A stretch of DNA of 64,000 bases from WHTI01 sp963756365. Lineage in GTDB: Bacteria; Actinomycetota; CADDZG01; WHSQ01. Below are positions 31,815 through 40,012 of the stretch, one piece after another. The translations under genes were made by a program, and so were the position numbers. The notes beneath the pieces are model-generated. The model searched no databases and was not told the DNA's origin. It saw only the letters and a list, made by a program, of their open reading frames with translations. The DNA lies in contig CAVWNF010000003.1 of assembly GCA_963756365.1 (NCBI GenBank), positions 2,232,001-2,296,000 on the forward strand, given 5' to 3'. Position 1 is the stretch's first letter; every line of letters begins with the position of its first letter.

Positions 31815-32381
31815 ATGAAGGCAGCTCGCACGATCCTCGTACTCATGGTCATCGCCGTCGTGGCCGGCGCCTGCGCGAGCAAAGAAGGCTCTTCTCCGCT
31901 CCAGGTGAACGAGGACGACAGGGTTCTCCCGAGTCAGACACCCGCATCCACCCCGCACATCGATCAACCATCGGATGGGGACACGGGTCAGGACTTCTCC
32001 ATCGAGACTTTCGACGGGTCTACCTTCACGATGTCCGACCATCGAGGTTCTCCGGTCGTACTCAACTTCTGGGAGTCGTGGTGACCTCAGTGCCGGGGCG
32101 AACAGCCCGAGCTCAACCAGTTGGCTGAGCGGTACAAAGGAAAAGTCACCTTCGTTGGAGTCTCCAACAACGACACCGTCGAGGACGGCATGGCGTACCA
32201 GGAAGAGTTCGACGTCCCCTACCCCCTGGCTCACTCACCCGAGGTATGGGAACAGTTCAAGGTCCCCTATCAGCCGGTGACCGCCGTGTTCGACGGGTCC
32301 GGCGAAGTGGTGGGTGCGATCGAGGGCCCGATCACCGAAGAGAGCCTGGTCGAACTGATCGAGAAGGCCCTGCGGAGCTAA
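31815..32381 (+). CDS. TlpA-like lipoprotein with in-frame TGA at the active-site Cys (candidate selenoprotein)
   Basis: A 188-codon frame read through TGA at 32082-32084. Lipobox 'VVAGAC' gives a lipid-anchored Cys20. The thioredoxin fold follows: 'DFSIETFDGSTFTMSDHRGS', 'VVLNFWESW', then TGA where CxxC begins, then 'PQCRGEQPELNQLAERYKGK', 'VTFVGVSNND' and the cis-Pro 'YQPVTAVF'. Redox motif would be U90-P-Q-C93. Frame, spacing and motifs after the TGA are intact to the stop at 32381. A GAGGA ribosome-binding site lies 8 nt before the ATG. Selenocysteine, nonsense mutation or base error are the alternatives; the first fits best. Confidence 0.75.
32085..32129 (+). promoter_or_regulatory. candidate bacterial SECIS stem-loop
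   Basis: Directly after the TGA, CGGG(G)C at 32094-32099 pairs with GCCCG at 32105-32109 (one bulged G), with loop GAACA at 32100-32104. The loop begins 16 nt after the TGA and starts with G, as known bacterial SECIS elements usually require. CTCAG (32086-32090) can pair with CTGAG (32125-32129) as an outer stem. Function is inferred from position and shape only. Confidence 0.5.
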
Positions 32382-32390
32382 GCTCGGGCC

Positions 32391-32843
32391 ATGTCTCCAA
32401 CCGAAGGGCCGCTCGCCTTCCTGCTCGGAACCTGGCGAGGCAAGGGCACCGGGCACTACCCGACGATCGATGACTTCTCGTACGAAGAAGAGGTCACCTT
32501 CTCGTCGAACGGAAAGCCATTCCTCATCTACACCCAGAAGACATGGGCTCCCGATGGTTCCCCTCTTCACGGCGAATCCGGCTATCTCCGCCCGGCCCCC
32601 AGCGGGATCGAGTTCGTCCTCGCTCACCCATTCGGAGCCGTTGAGATCTGTGAGGGCACGCTGCTCGACCATCGGTTCGATCTGGCAAGCACCTCGGTCA
32701 CGAGCACCTCGACCGCGGCACCGGTCTCGTCCACGCGTCGAGTGATCGAGGTTTCCGGTGACTCACTCCACTACGACTTCTACATGGCCACCCCGGAAGT
32801 CCCACTCGAGCACCACCTCGAGGCCTCCCTGACGCGCGGCTAG
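32391..32843 (+). CDS. nitrobindin (haem-binding beta-barrel, DUF1794/THAP4-like)
   Basis: A 150-residue all-beta protein of the nitrobindin family, which bind ferric haem b and react with NO or peroxynitrite. The N-terminal signature 'LLGTWRGKGTGHYPTIDDF' is nearly invariant in the family, followed by 'YEEEVTFSSNGKPFLIYTQ', 'ESGYLRP', 'AHPFGAVEICEG' and a C-terminal 'HHLEASLTR' strand with the likely haem-ligand His. TAAGCT (32379-32384) ends 6 nt before the ATG and overlaps the upstream stop, suggesting its own leaderless promoter. Confidence 0.9.
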   Translation: MSPTEGPLAFLLGTWRGKGTGHYPTIDDFSYEEEVTFSSNGKPFLIYTQKTWAPDGSPLHGESGYLRPAPSGIEFVLAHPFGAVEICEGTLLDHRFDLASTSVTSTSTAAPVSSTRRVIEVSGDSLHYDFYMATPEVPLEHHLEASLTRG

Positions 32844-32844
32844 G

Positions 32845-33255
32845 TCAGTCCTCGAGTGCCTCGGCTAGATGGAGGCCCAGAAGGGCGGCGCCACCTTCCA
32901 TCAGGAGGAACGCCCAACGCTTGAAGCGAGGCATGTGCTTGAAGGCGATCAGGGTTCCGAGGCAATCCGCTCCATCCGACAGCGCCTGTGCTTCGAGCCA
33001 ACGGCTGACCGAGCGGCCCTTGTCTAGGGCTACGAGGGTGCCCAACCCGAGGGCGATATCTCTCGCCCCCATGCTGCGCGCCGCATGTTTCATGCCGGGG
33101 CTGACATCCTCTTCCCCCATCCATGCGGTCATGATCCGGCCCGGGGCGACGATCATGGCTAGCCCGATCATCAACCGAGCCGACGACAGCATCCGCGCGA
33201 GATCGGCGTCGTCGAGGTCGTAGTCCTTCTTGACGCGCTCCAGAAGCTCACTCAT
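32845..33255 (-). CDS. small membrane protein (DUF4267-like)
   Basis: A 136-residue protein with three or four moderately hydrophobic helices. 'RLMIGLAMIVAPGRIMTAWM', 'AARSMGARDIALGLGTLVAL' and 'LMEGGAALLGLHLAEA' resemble DUF4267-type integral membrane proteins. First gene downstream of, and overlapping by 4 nt, the Nudix gene. Function unknown. Confidence 0.65.
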   Translation of the reverse strand: MSELLERVKKDYDLDDADLARMLSSARLMIGLAMIVAPGRIMTAWMGEEDVSPGMKHAARSMGARDIALGLGTLVALDKGRSVSRWLEAQALSDGADCLGTLIAFKHMPRFKRWAFLLMEGGAALLGLHLAEALED

Positions 33256-33776
33256 CCGGTGGCACTCCCCTCATCCTTCAGAACTTCCCTTACCAATTCT
33301 CGGTCGTGGTCCCATGCGAAATCGATGGCGTCCAATCGATCCATCGTTACCCACTCGAAGGACTCGACATCATCCGCGGCAACCGGATCCCCGGCGGCGA
33401 TCCGGGCGCGGAACCCGATCGCCAGCGTCCATTCCCCATCTGCACCGTAACGGTGTGGTGAGGCCGAAACGTAATCCGCGTTCGTCACGTCCACCTCGAT
33501 GCCCAGTTCCTCCCGCAACTCTCGCTTCACGGCATCGATGGGAGACTCGCCCACCTCGATGAAGCCTCCGGGGATGTCGTATCGACCCTTCTCTGGCTCG
33601 GCGCCCCGCTTGGTGATCAATGCCTTGCCGTTCTGGACGATCACGCACCCTGCGGTGGGCGCCGGGTTCTGGTACCAGATCCGACCGCACGACCGGCACT
33701 CGGGGGCTAGCTCCTCTGGTCCCTCAGGTAACTCGGATGCACAGGCAGGACAGAACGCGAACCTCACGGCGGTCAT
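33252..33776 (-). CDS. Nudix hydrolase with N-terminal zinc ribbon
   Basis: A 174-residue Nudix enzyme hydrolysing a nucleoside-diphosphate-linked compound. An N-terminal zinc ribbon ('FCPACAS' ... 'CRSCGRIWYQNP') precedes the Nudix box (G-x5-E-x7-REUxEExGU) in 'GGFIEVGESPIDAVKREL' and 'REELGIEV'. The layout is like ADP-ribose/NADH pyrophosphatase relatives. It overlaps the cobalamin adenosyltransferase stop by 4 nt and the membrane-protein start by 4 nt, giving a tight three-gene operon. Substrate not assignable. Confidence 0.9.
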   Translation of the reverse strand: MTAVRFAFCPACASELPEGPEELAPECRSCGRIWYQNPAPTAGCVIVQNGKALITKRGAEPEKGRYDIPGGFIEVGESPIDAVKRELREELGIEVDVTNADYVSASPHRYGADGEWTLAIGFRARIAAGDPVAADDVESFEWVTMDRLDAIDFAWDHDRELVREVLKDEGSATG

Positions 33777-34330
33777 CGCTCACGAGAGGGGTCGGCCGAA
33801 ACACCCCGTTCGGCCTCCTCGAAACGGGCTAGGGCGAACAGGAGATCGGATACCCGGTTGAGGTATCTGAGGATCTCGGGATCACCGATAAGACCTTCCC
33901 GATCCATCGTCACCGCCTGACGTTCGGCCCTCCGGATGGTCGAACGTGCCAGATCGAGGCCCGCGGACGCCATGGTCGCTCCGGGAAGGATGAACTCTTG
34001 AGGAAGGGGGTGAGCCTCTATGAGGGAATCGATGTCAGATTCTGCCTGGACGGTCATCTCGGGCGTTACCCGCGAAACGCCGGGGGTCAGCTTCTCCTGG
34101 TTCTCCTCAGCCGTCGCCAATTGGGCGCCCACGACGAACATCTCGCGCTGTATCCGCACCACGATGGTCTCCCCGCGCTCCGACATCCCCCCGGCCCTGG
34201 CCACTCCCAGGGCCGAAACCGTCTCATCGAGGGTTCCGTAGACCTGGGTGCGCGCGTCGTCCTTGGGGACACGGCCCCCGTACAGAAGTCCGGTTGTGCC
34301 GTCATCGCCCTTTTTCGTGTAGATCCTCAT
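33773..34330 (-). CDS. cob(I)yrinic acid a,c-diamide adenosyltransferase (PduO type)
   Basis: ATP:corrinoid adenosyltransferase of 185 residues, making adenosylcobalamin from cob(I)alamin. The N-terminal ATP-binding signature 'YTKKGDDGTTGLLYGGRV' and 'YGTLDETVSALGVAR' are present, as is 'FILPGATMASAGLDLARST' with 'RRAERQAV', and a C-terminal 'YLNRVSDLLFALAR', all diagnostic for the PduO family. First gene of the operon. It implies B12-dependent enzymes elsewhere in the genome. Confidence 0.93.
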   Translation of the reverse strand: MRIYTKKGDDGTTGLLYGGRVPKDDARTQVYGTLDETVSALGVARAGGMSERGETIVVRIQREMFVVGAQLATAEENQEKLTPGVSRVTPEMTVQAESDIDSLIEAHPLPQEFILPGATMASAGLDLARSTIRRAERQAVTMDREGLIGDPEILRYLNRVSDLLFALARFEEAERGVSADPSRER

Positions 34331-34490
34331 GTCCGCGAAGAACTCTACATCCGAGGTCCTATAGCCCTAGTTTCGAGCGCTCCGGTTTCATATGCTGGCT
34401 CGGTCCGTATGACTGGGGTAGGGACCGGCACCGGCCAGCAGGCCGAGGCGGGGAACTAGGGGAACAAAAGGGAAAGGGAGGAACCAGATC

Positions 34491-35573
34491 TTGCGTAAGA
34501 GATCTCATATTCTGATCGCCGCCTTCATGGCGTTGGCGCTCTTTGGAGCTGCTTGTGCCGACGAAGAGCCAACCGGCACAGGCGGTGACGACGGCGGCGT
34601 GGAGGAAGTCGACTTCACCGCATGCCAGGTCACTGACACAGGTGGCGTCGATGACAAGTCGTTCAACCAGACGGCGTTCGAAGGCATGCAGAGGGCCGAA
34701 GAAGAACTCGGCATCAAGACCAAGGTTCTCGAGTCGCAGAGCGATGCCGACTTCGAGCCGAACATCAACACGTTCCTCAACGAAGGTTGCGACCTGATCG
34801 TGACCGTTGGGTTCCTGCTTGGCGACGCCACGCTGGCAGCCGCTGAGGCGAACCCAGACCAGAAGTTCGCGATCGTCGACGTCGACTTCTTCGACTTCGA
34901 GGCAGGCGAGGACATCACGCTCGACAACGCTCGCGAGCTGACGTTCTCGACCGACCAGGCTGCGTTCCTCGCAGGCGTTCTGGCTTCCGGGATGTCGGAG
35001 TCTGGCGTTCTTGGAACCTTCGGTGGGATCAACATCCCGCCGGTCACGATCTTCGAGAACGGTTTCGAGGCAGGGATGAACTGGTGGAACTCTGAGGCCG
35101 GCGCTGCCGTCGAGCTGAAGGGCTGGAGCTCGGCCAAGCAGGACGGTCTCTTCACCGGTGACTTCGAAGACCTCGACAAGGGCAAGCAGGTCACCCAGCA
35201 GCTCCTCGACGAGGGCGCCGATGTCATCATGCCGGTCGCCGGTCCCGTGGGTCTCGGTGCTGCCGAGGCCGCTCGCGACGCCGGAGCGACGATGATCTGG
35301 GTCGACACCGACGGTTGCGTCTCAGCCGCCGACTTCTGCGACCTCTTCCTGACGAGCGTCCAGAAGAAGATGGACAACGCGGTCTTCGACACGATCAAGG
35401 CTGCATTGGAGGACACCTTTGAGGGTGGCCTCTACGTCGGCACGCTCGAGAACGACGGTGTGGGCATCGCGCCGTACCACGAGTTCGACAGCGTTATCCC
35501 GGACGCGTTGAAGCAGACGGTTGAAGAAGTGAAGGCTGGGATCATCGACGGATCTATCTCCGTCACCGGCTGA
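34491..35573 (+). CDS. BMP-family nucleoside-binding lipoprotein
   Basis: Substrate-binding lipoprotein of an ABC importer, 360 residues, of the BmpA/PnrA family that binds purine or other nucleosides. The signal ends in lipobox 'LFGAAC'. Family features: 'DTGGVDDKSFNQTAFEGM', 'CDLIVTVGFLLGDATLAAA', 'TDQAAFLAGVLASGMSESG', 'GGINIPPVTIFENGFEAGM' and 'ADVIMPVAGPVGLGAAEAA'. The TTG start follows GGGAGGAA at about 9 nt. It heads an operon with one ATPase and two permeases and nucleoside-degrading enzymes, which supports nucleoside rather than lipid substrate. Confidence 0.92.
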   Translation: MRKRSHILIAAFMALALFGAACADEEPTGTGGDDGGVEEVDFTACQVTDTGGVDDKSFNQTAFEGMQRAEEELGIKTKVLESQSDADFEPNINTFLNEGCDLIVTVGFLLGDATLAAAEANPDQKFAIVDVDFFDFEAGEDITLDNARELTFSTDQAAFLAGVLASGMSESGVLGTFGGINIPPVTIFENGFEAGMNWWNSEAGAAVELKGWSSAKQDGLFTGDFEDLDKGKQVTQQLLDEGADVIMPVAGPVGLGAAEAARDAGATMIWVDTDGCVSAADFCDLFLTSVQKKMDNAVFDTIKAALEDTFEGGLYVGTLENDGVGIAPYHEFDSVIPDALKQTVEEVKAGIIDGSISVTG

Positions 35574-35609
35574 TCGATGACGGCAACCCGCCTGGGAGGC
35601 GACGCGGGA

Positions 35610-35639
35610 CGCGGGGCTCGATGAAAGTCGAGCTCCGCG
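35610..35639 (+). promoter_or_regulatory. hairpin enclosing the ATPase start codon
   Basis: CGCGGGGCTCGA (35610-35621) pairs with TCGAGCTCCGCG (35628-35639), 12 bp with one G-T wobble, around loop TGAAAG. The ATG at 35621 is split between stem and loop. This should lower ATPase translation relative to the binding protein upstream. Confidence 0.6.
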
Positions 35640-37153
35640 GAGTCACCAAGCGCTTCCCAGGCGTGGTCGCCAACAACAACGTCAACCTCACCGTCTCAGG
35701 CGGTGAGGTTGTCGCGTTGCTGGGTGAGAACGGGGCTGGCAAATCGACCCTGATGAACATCCTCTTCGGGCTTTACCAGCCCACTGAGGGCGACATCCTC
35801 ATCGACGACGAGAGGATCGAATGCGAAACCCCCGCACAGGCGATCGCGTTGGGGATCGGCATGGTGCACCAGCACTTCATGCTCGTGCCCGTGTTCAGCG
35901 TGATCGAGAACGTGATGCTCGGGGTCGAAGACACGAAGCGCTTCGGGATCATCGAAAAGGACAAGGCGAAGAAGAAGCTCGTTGAGTTGTCCGCTCAGTA
36001 CGGTTTGCATGTCGATCCGGAAGCGATCGTGGAGGATCTGCCGGTCGGGGTTCAGCAGCGGGTCGAGATCTTGAAGGCGCTGTACCGGAACGCCGACATC
36101 CTTATCCTCGACGAACCGACCGCGGTTCTGACCCCAGATGAGATCGACGAACTGATGTCGATCATCAAGTCCCTGAAAGAGACCGGCCGAGGGATCATCT
36201 TCATCTCGCACAAGCTCAAAGAGGTTCTCGAAGTGGCCGACCGGATCGTCGTCCTCCGAAAAGGTGAGGTCGTCGGGATCACTACTCCAGCGGAGACGAG
36301 CGAGCAGGAACTCGCAGAGATGATGGTCGGCCGGGAGGTTCAGCTCGAGGTCACCAAGACCCCAGCTACACCCGGGCCCCCGGTCTTGACCGTCGAGAAC
36401 CTGGTCGTCAGGGACGATCGCGACCAACTGGCAGCCGACGATGTCAGCTTCGACGTTCGCTCGGGAGAGATCTTGGCACTAGCGGGGATCCAGGGGAACG
36501 GCCAGACCGAACTGATCGAAGCACTCACCGGTCTGAGGAAGGTGACCGCGGGCCGAGTGACCCTCGACGGGGACGACGTCACTGGAGCCTCTGCCGCGAA
36601 ACTCTTCAACAAGAACGTGGCCCACATCCCTGAGGACCGGCAAGCCGATGGTCTCGTTGGGGCATTCTCGATCGCCGACAACCTTGTGTTGAACACCTTC
36701 CGTAATCGCCCGTTCTCGAGGGGCATCGTGGTTGATCGTGACGCGGTTCAGCGATCTGCCACGAAGCTCATCGATGACTTCGATATCCGCACCCCATCTC
36801 CCGAGACCCCTGCCTCCAGCCTGTCCGGAGGGAACCAGCAGAAGGTGATCGTGGCTCGGGAGTTCACCCACGCGGAGCGGTTGCTGATCGCATCCCAACC
36901 CACCCGCGGCCTGGATGTCGGCTCGATCCAGTACATCCACGCCCGGATCGTCGCCCAGAGGGACGAGGGTGCGGGGGTGCTGTTGATCTCTACCGAACTC
37001 GACGAGATCCTGGGGCTCGCTGACCGGATCGCAGTGATGTTCCGAGGCAAGATCGTCGGAGTTCTGGACCGTGCGGATGCAACCCGTGAGCGCATCGGCA
37101 GGCTGATGGCTGGCTCCCCCGACGCAGTATCCGGGGAGGGCAACGATGGATAG
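35621..37153 (+). CDS. nucleoside ABC transporter ATP-binding protein (two NBDs)
   Basis: Fused double ATPase of 510 residues like NupA/YufO. Domain 1 has Walker A 'LLGENGAGKSTL', signature-like 'LPVGVQQRVEILKAL' and Walker B 'ILILDEPTAVLTP'. Domain 2 has a changed P-loop 'GIQGNGQTELIEAL' and signature 'LSGGNQQKVIVAREF' with 'LIASQPTRGLD' in place of the usual Walker B Glu, so domain 2 is probably non-catalytic, as is normal for this family. It overlaps the first permease by 8 nt. Confidence 0.94.
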   Translation: MKVELRGVTKRFPGVVANNNVNLTVSGGEVVALLGENGAGKSTLMNILFGLYQPTEGDILIDDERIECETPAQAIALGIGMVHQHFMLVPVFSVIENVMLGVEDTKRFGIIEKDKAKKKLVELSAQYGLHVDPEAIVEDLPVGVQQRVEILKALYRNADILILDEPTAVLTPDEIDELMSIIKSLKETGRGIIFISHKLKEVLEVADRIVVLRKGEVVGITTPAETSEQELAEMMVGREVQLEVTKTPATPGPPVLTVENLVVRDDRDQLAADDVSFDVRSGEILALAGIQGNGQTELIEALTGLRKVTAGRVTLDGDDVTGASAAKLFNKNVAHIPEDRQADGLVGAFSIADNLVLNTFRNRPFSRGIVVDRDAVQRSATKLIDDFDIRTPSPETPASSLSGGNQQKVIVAREFTHAERLLIASQPTRGLDVGSIQYIHARIVAQRDEGAGVLLISTELDEILGLADRIAVMFRGKIVGVLDRADATRERIGRLMAGSPDAVSGEGNDG

Positions 37154-38294
37154 GTTTACCTCCATCCGCAAGGCGCTCTTCATCCCCGTCCTCGCATTCG
37201 CCGCGGCCCTGGTTGTCGGTGCCCTGGTCATCATCTTTACGAGTCCCGAGACGCTGCGAGCGTGGGCATCGGTAACCAAGAACCCTGGTCGGGCTTTCAC
37301 GCTCTCCTGGCAGACGGCGTCCGACGCCTACATCGCTCTTTTCAAGGGCTCGTTCGGAAGTAGCTATGCGATCAGCGAGACCCTCGTCAATACGACCCCC
37401 TTGCTCCTGGCAGGGCTATCCGTGGGCCTTGCGTTCCGCGCCGGCCTTTTCAACATCGGAGGCGAAGGGCAGATCCTCGCCGGATTCATCGGCTCTGTAG
37501 TGGTGGGATTCTCATTCCACGACCTCCCTGCCGTCGTCCATATCCCCCTGGCCCTGGGAGCCGGAGCGGCCGCCGGAGCGGCATGGGGATTCATCCCGGG
37601 ATTCCTGAAGGCGAAGACCGGCGCGCACGAGGTGATAACGACGATCATGTTGAACTTCGTGATGGTCAACCTCCTTCAATGGATGCTGAAAACAGAGTTC
37701 TTCCTCCGGCCCGGGCGAACGGATCCCATCTCGAAGCCAATCGCGGATTCAGCTGAACTTCCGACCCTGTCCGGCACGCTCCGGGTGCACATCGGGATCC
37801 TCATCGCCCTGGCGGTGGCTTACTTCGTCTGGTGGATCCTCTTCCGGACGACCATCGGATTCCAGTTCCGCTCGGTCGGAACGAACCCACACGCGGCCGC
37901 CTACGCGGGCATGAGCGTGGCCGGCACATATATAGGGGCGATGATGTTCGCCGGCGCCCTGACCGGCCTAGCCGGGGCAACCCAGATGCTCGGGATCAAG
38001 AAGTTCCTGAGTCCCGGATTCTCGGGGTTCGGCTTCGATGCCATCGCTCTCGCGCTCTTAGGTCGCGCGCATCCCGGGGGGATCGTGTTGGCCAGCATCT
38101 TGTTCGGTGCGCTGAGGGCGGGGGCTCTCTCGATGCAAGCGGCGACCACCACTCCCATCGACATCATCGTGGTCATCCAGGCGCTGATCATCGCCTTCAT
38201 CGCCGCACCGGCTCTGGTCAGGGCCATCTTCCGCGTCAAATCGAAAACCGATAATGAGGACCAAACGGCGCTCGCTCAAAGTTGGACGCAGTGA
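37146..38294 (+). CDS. nucleoside ABC transporter permease (first)
   Basis: A 382-residue membrane protein of the BPD_transp_2 family with about nine helices. Typical: 'LVNTTPLLLAGLSVGLAFRA', 'FNIGGEGQILAGFIGSVVVG', 'TGAHEVITTIMLNFVMVNLL', 'YAGMSVAGTYIGAMMFAGAL' and 'FGFDAIALALLGRAHPGGIV'. It overlaps the ATPase start-side and shares a GTGA with the next permease, so all subunits are coupled. Confidence 0.92.
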   Translation: MDRFTSIRKALFIPVLAFAAALVVGALVIIFTSPETLRAWASVTKNPGRAFTLSWQTASDAYIALFKGSFGSSYAISETLVNTTPLLLAGLSVGLAFRAGLFNIGGEGQILAGFIGSVVVGFSFHDLPAVVHIPLALGAGAAAGAAWGFIPGFLKAKTGAHEVITTIMLNFVMVNLLQWMLKTEFFLRPGRTDPISKPIADSAELPTLSGTLRVHIGILIALAVAYFVWWILFRTTIGFQFRSVGTNPHAAAYAGMSVAGTYIGAMMFAGALTGLAGATQMLGIKKFLSPGFSGFGFDAIALALLGRAHPGGIVLASILFGALRAGALSMQAATTTPIDIIVVIQALIIAFIAAPALVRAIFRVKSKTDNEDQTALAQSWTQ

Positions 38295-39553
38295 GTACGG
38301 CAGCAGCGACCGCGGGGGCACCGGTACGAGATCGGCGCTCGGTCGCCTTCGGCATTTTCTTCCTGTTCCTCGCGCTGGTGATGATCTTCGTCTTCGGACG
38401 CGGGAGTCAGGGGGCAGGAGATGCCAGCTTCGGCTTGAACGGAGCCGATCAGTTCGCCGACCTACCGCAGGTCAATCTCCCCGCCGCAGGCACCACCTAT
38501 TTCCTAGCGATCGTCACCGCGTTCATCGGGGGCCTTCAGCTAGCGCGTGGGTTCGGCAAGCGCCTTTACCTGGTGCTGGGACTTGTCGTGTTCCTGTTCG
38601 TCTTCGCCTTCTTGGTGTGGGCCACAGCGGACAACTCGCTGAACCTCTTCGGGATGCTCCAGAGCACTCTGTTGCGGTCGGTGCCCCTGACCCTCGGCGC
38701 GCTCTCGGGGGTCCTCTGCGAGCGGGCAGCGGTCATCAACATCGCGATCGAGGGGATGATGCTCACCGCTGCGTTCATGGGCGTTCTGATCGGAAGCGCA
38801 TCGAGCAACCTCTGGATCGGGCTGATAAGCGGCGCGCTAGCGGGCGCTCTCCTCGGGGCCATCCTGGCGGTGCTATCTATCCGTTACCGGGTGGACCAGA
38901 TCATCGCCGGGACGGTGCTCAACATCTTCGCTCTCGGGATCACCAGCTATCTAACCGCGCGCGTCCTGGTGGAGTACCAGAACCTCAACAACCCGGGGAC
39001 GTTCAAGCCGGTCTCTATCCCACTGCTGTCGAAGATCCCGATGATCGGACCGCTCCTCTTCCGGAACAACATGTTCGTTTTCATCATGTTCGCTCTGATC
39101 GCAGCCGTATGGGTGGGACTCTTCAAGACGAAGTGGGGGCTGCGCGTCCGTGCGGTTGGCGAGCATCCGAAGGCAGCCGACACCGTCGGCATCAATGTCC
39201 TACGGGTGCGCTATCAGAACGTGATCTTGGGCGGGCTGGTCGCAGGGATAGCGGGCACGTATCTCACGCTGGGCTCAGTTGGACGCTTTGACGAGGGCAT
39301 GAGTGCGGGTAAGGGCTTCATCGCTCTCGCCGCGGTGATCTTTGGACGCTACAACCCCGTCGGGGCGTTCGGGGCCGCCTTGATCTTCGGATTCGCCGAC
39401 TCCCTGCAGAACAAACTGGCGATCCTGAACTCTGGCATCCCGTCCGAGTTCCTCGCGATGGCGCCGTACCTGGCTACCTTGTTGGTGGTCGCAGGGGTCG
39501 TGGGGAGGGCTCGCGTCCCTGCTGCCGATGGCCAGCACTACATCAAGGAATAA
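38291..39553 (+). CDS. nucleoside ABC transporter permease (second)
   Basis: A 420-residue partner permease. After an N-terminal cytoplasmic stretch and two extra helices, it shows the family core: 'TLLRSVPLTLGALSGVLCER', 'VINIAIEGMMLTAAFMGVLI', 'VDQIIAGTVLNIFALGITSY', 'VRYQNVILGGLVAGIAGTYL' and 'KGFIALAAVIFGRYNPVGAF'. The GTG at 38291 overlaps the preceding stop (GTGA). A TTG at 38282 is possible but lies further into the upstream gene. Confidence 0.92.
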   Translation: MSTAAATAGAPVRDRRSVAFGIFFLFLALVMIFVFGRGSQGAGDASFGLNGADQFADLPQVNLPAAGTTYFLAIVTAFIGGLQLARGFGKRLYLVLGLVVFLFVFAFLVWATADNSLNLFGMLQSTLLRSVPLTLGALSGVLCERAAVINIAIEGMMLTAAFMGVLIGSASSNLWIGLISGALAGALLGAILAVLSIRYRVDQIIAGTVLNIFALGITSYLTARVLVEYQNLNNPGTFKPVSIPLLSKIPMIGPLLFRNNMFVFIMFALIAAVWVGLFKTKWGLRVRAVGEHPKAADTVGINVLRVRYQNVILGGLVAGIAGTYLTLGSVGRFDEGMSAGKGFIALAAVIFGRYNPVGAFGAALIFGFADSLQNKLAILNSGIPSEFLAMAPYLATLLVVAGVVGRARVPAADGQHYIKE

Positions 39554-39600
39554 GCTCCTCACCGAGCAAGGATCAGGCGCTGTCGCAGGAGGACTGAACG

Positions 39601-40008
39601 ATGACCGAAGGCATCGATTGGGAAGAGTTGCGGAGCGAGGCCGCAGAGGCATCAACGCGCGCCTACGCGCCCTACTCGCGGTTAAGGGTCGGCGCAGCAG
39701 CCCTCCTGGACGACGGCGAGATCATCACCGGGTGCAACGTCGAGAGCGCCTCTTATGGGTTAACGCTCTGCGCTGAATGTGGGCTCGTATCGAACCTCCA
39801 CGACTCGGGTGGGGGCCGGATGATCGCGGTGAGCGTGGTCGCTGGCGACGGTGATCCCCTGATGCCGTGCGGCAGGTGCCGGCAGATCCTCCTCGAGGCC
39901 GGCGGGGCCGATCTCTTGATCGATTCCGACGATGGACCTCGCCGATTGGACTCCCTGCTCCCTGGCGCCTTCTCGACCGGAGATCTGCGCGAGAGGAAAG
40001 ACGGCTGA
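39601..40008 (+). CDS. cdd: cytidine deaminase
   Basis: A 135-residue zinc enzyme deaminating cytidine and deoxycytidine to uridine forms. The homotetrameric-type motif is present: 'NVESASYGLTLCAECGL' (zinc Cys and proton-shuttle Glu; the usual Arg after CAE is Cys) and the second zinc pair in 'MPCGRCRQILLE'. AGGAGG lies 8 nt before the ATG. It follows the permease by 47 nt, linking import to salvage. Confidence 0.94.
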   Translation: MTEGIDWEELRSEAAEASTRAYAPYSRLRVGAAALLDDGEIITGCNVESASYGLTLCAECGLVSNLHDSGGGRMIAVSVVAGDGDPLMPCGRCRQILLEAGGADLLIDSDDGPRRLDSLLPGAFSTGDLRERKDG

Positions 40009-40012
40009 ACCT

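Noticed and set aside
34505..37300. Long open frames on the minus strand under the BMP transporter genes
   Set aside because: They mirror the codon pattern of strongly supported plus-strand genes and show no family motifs.
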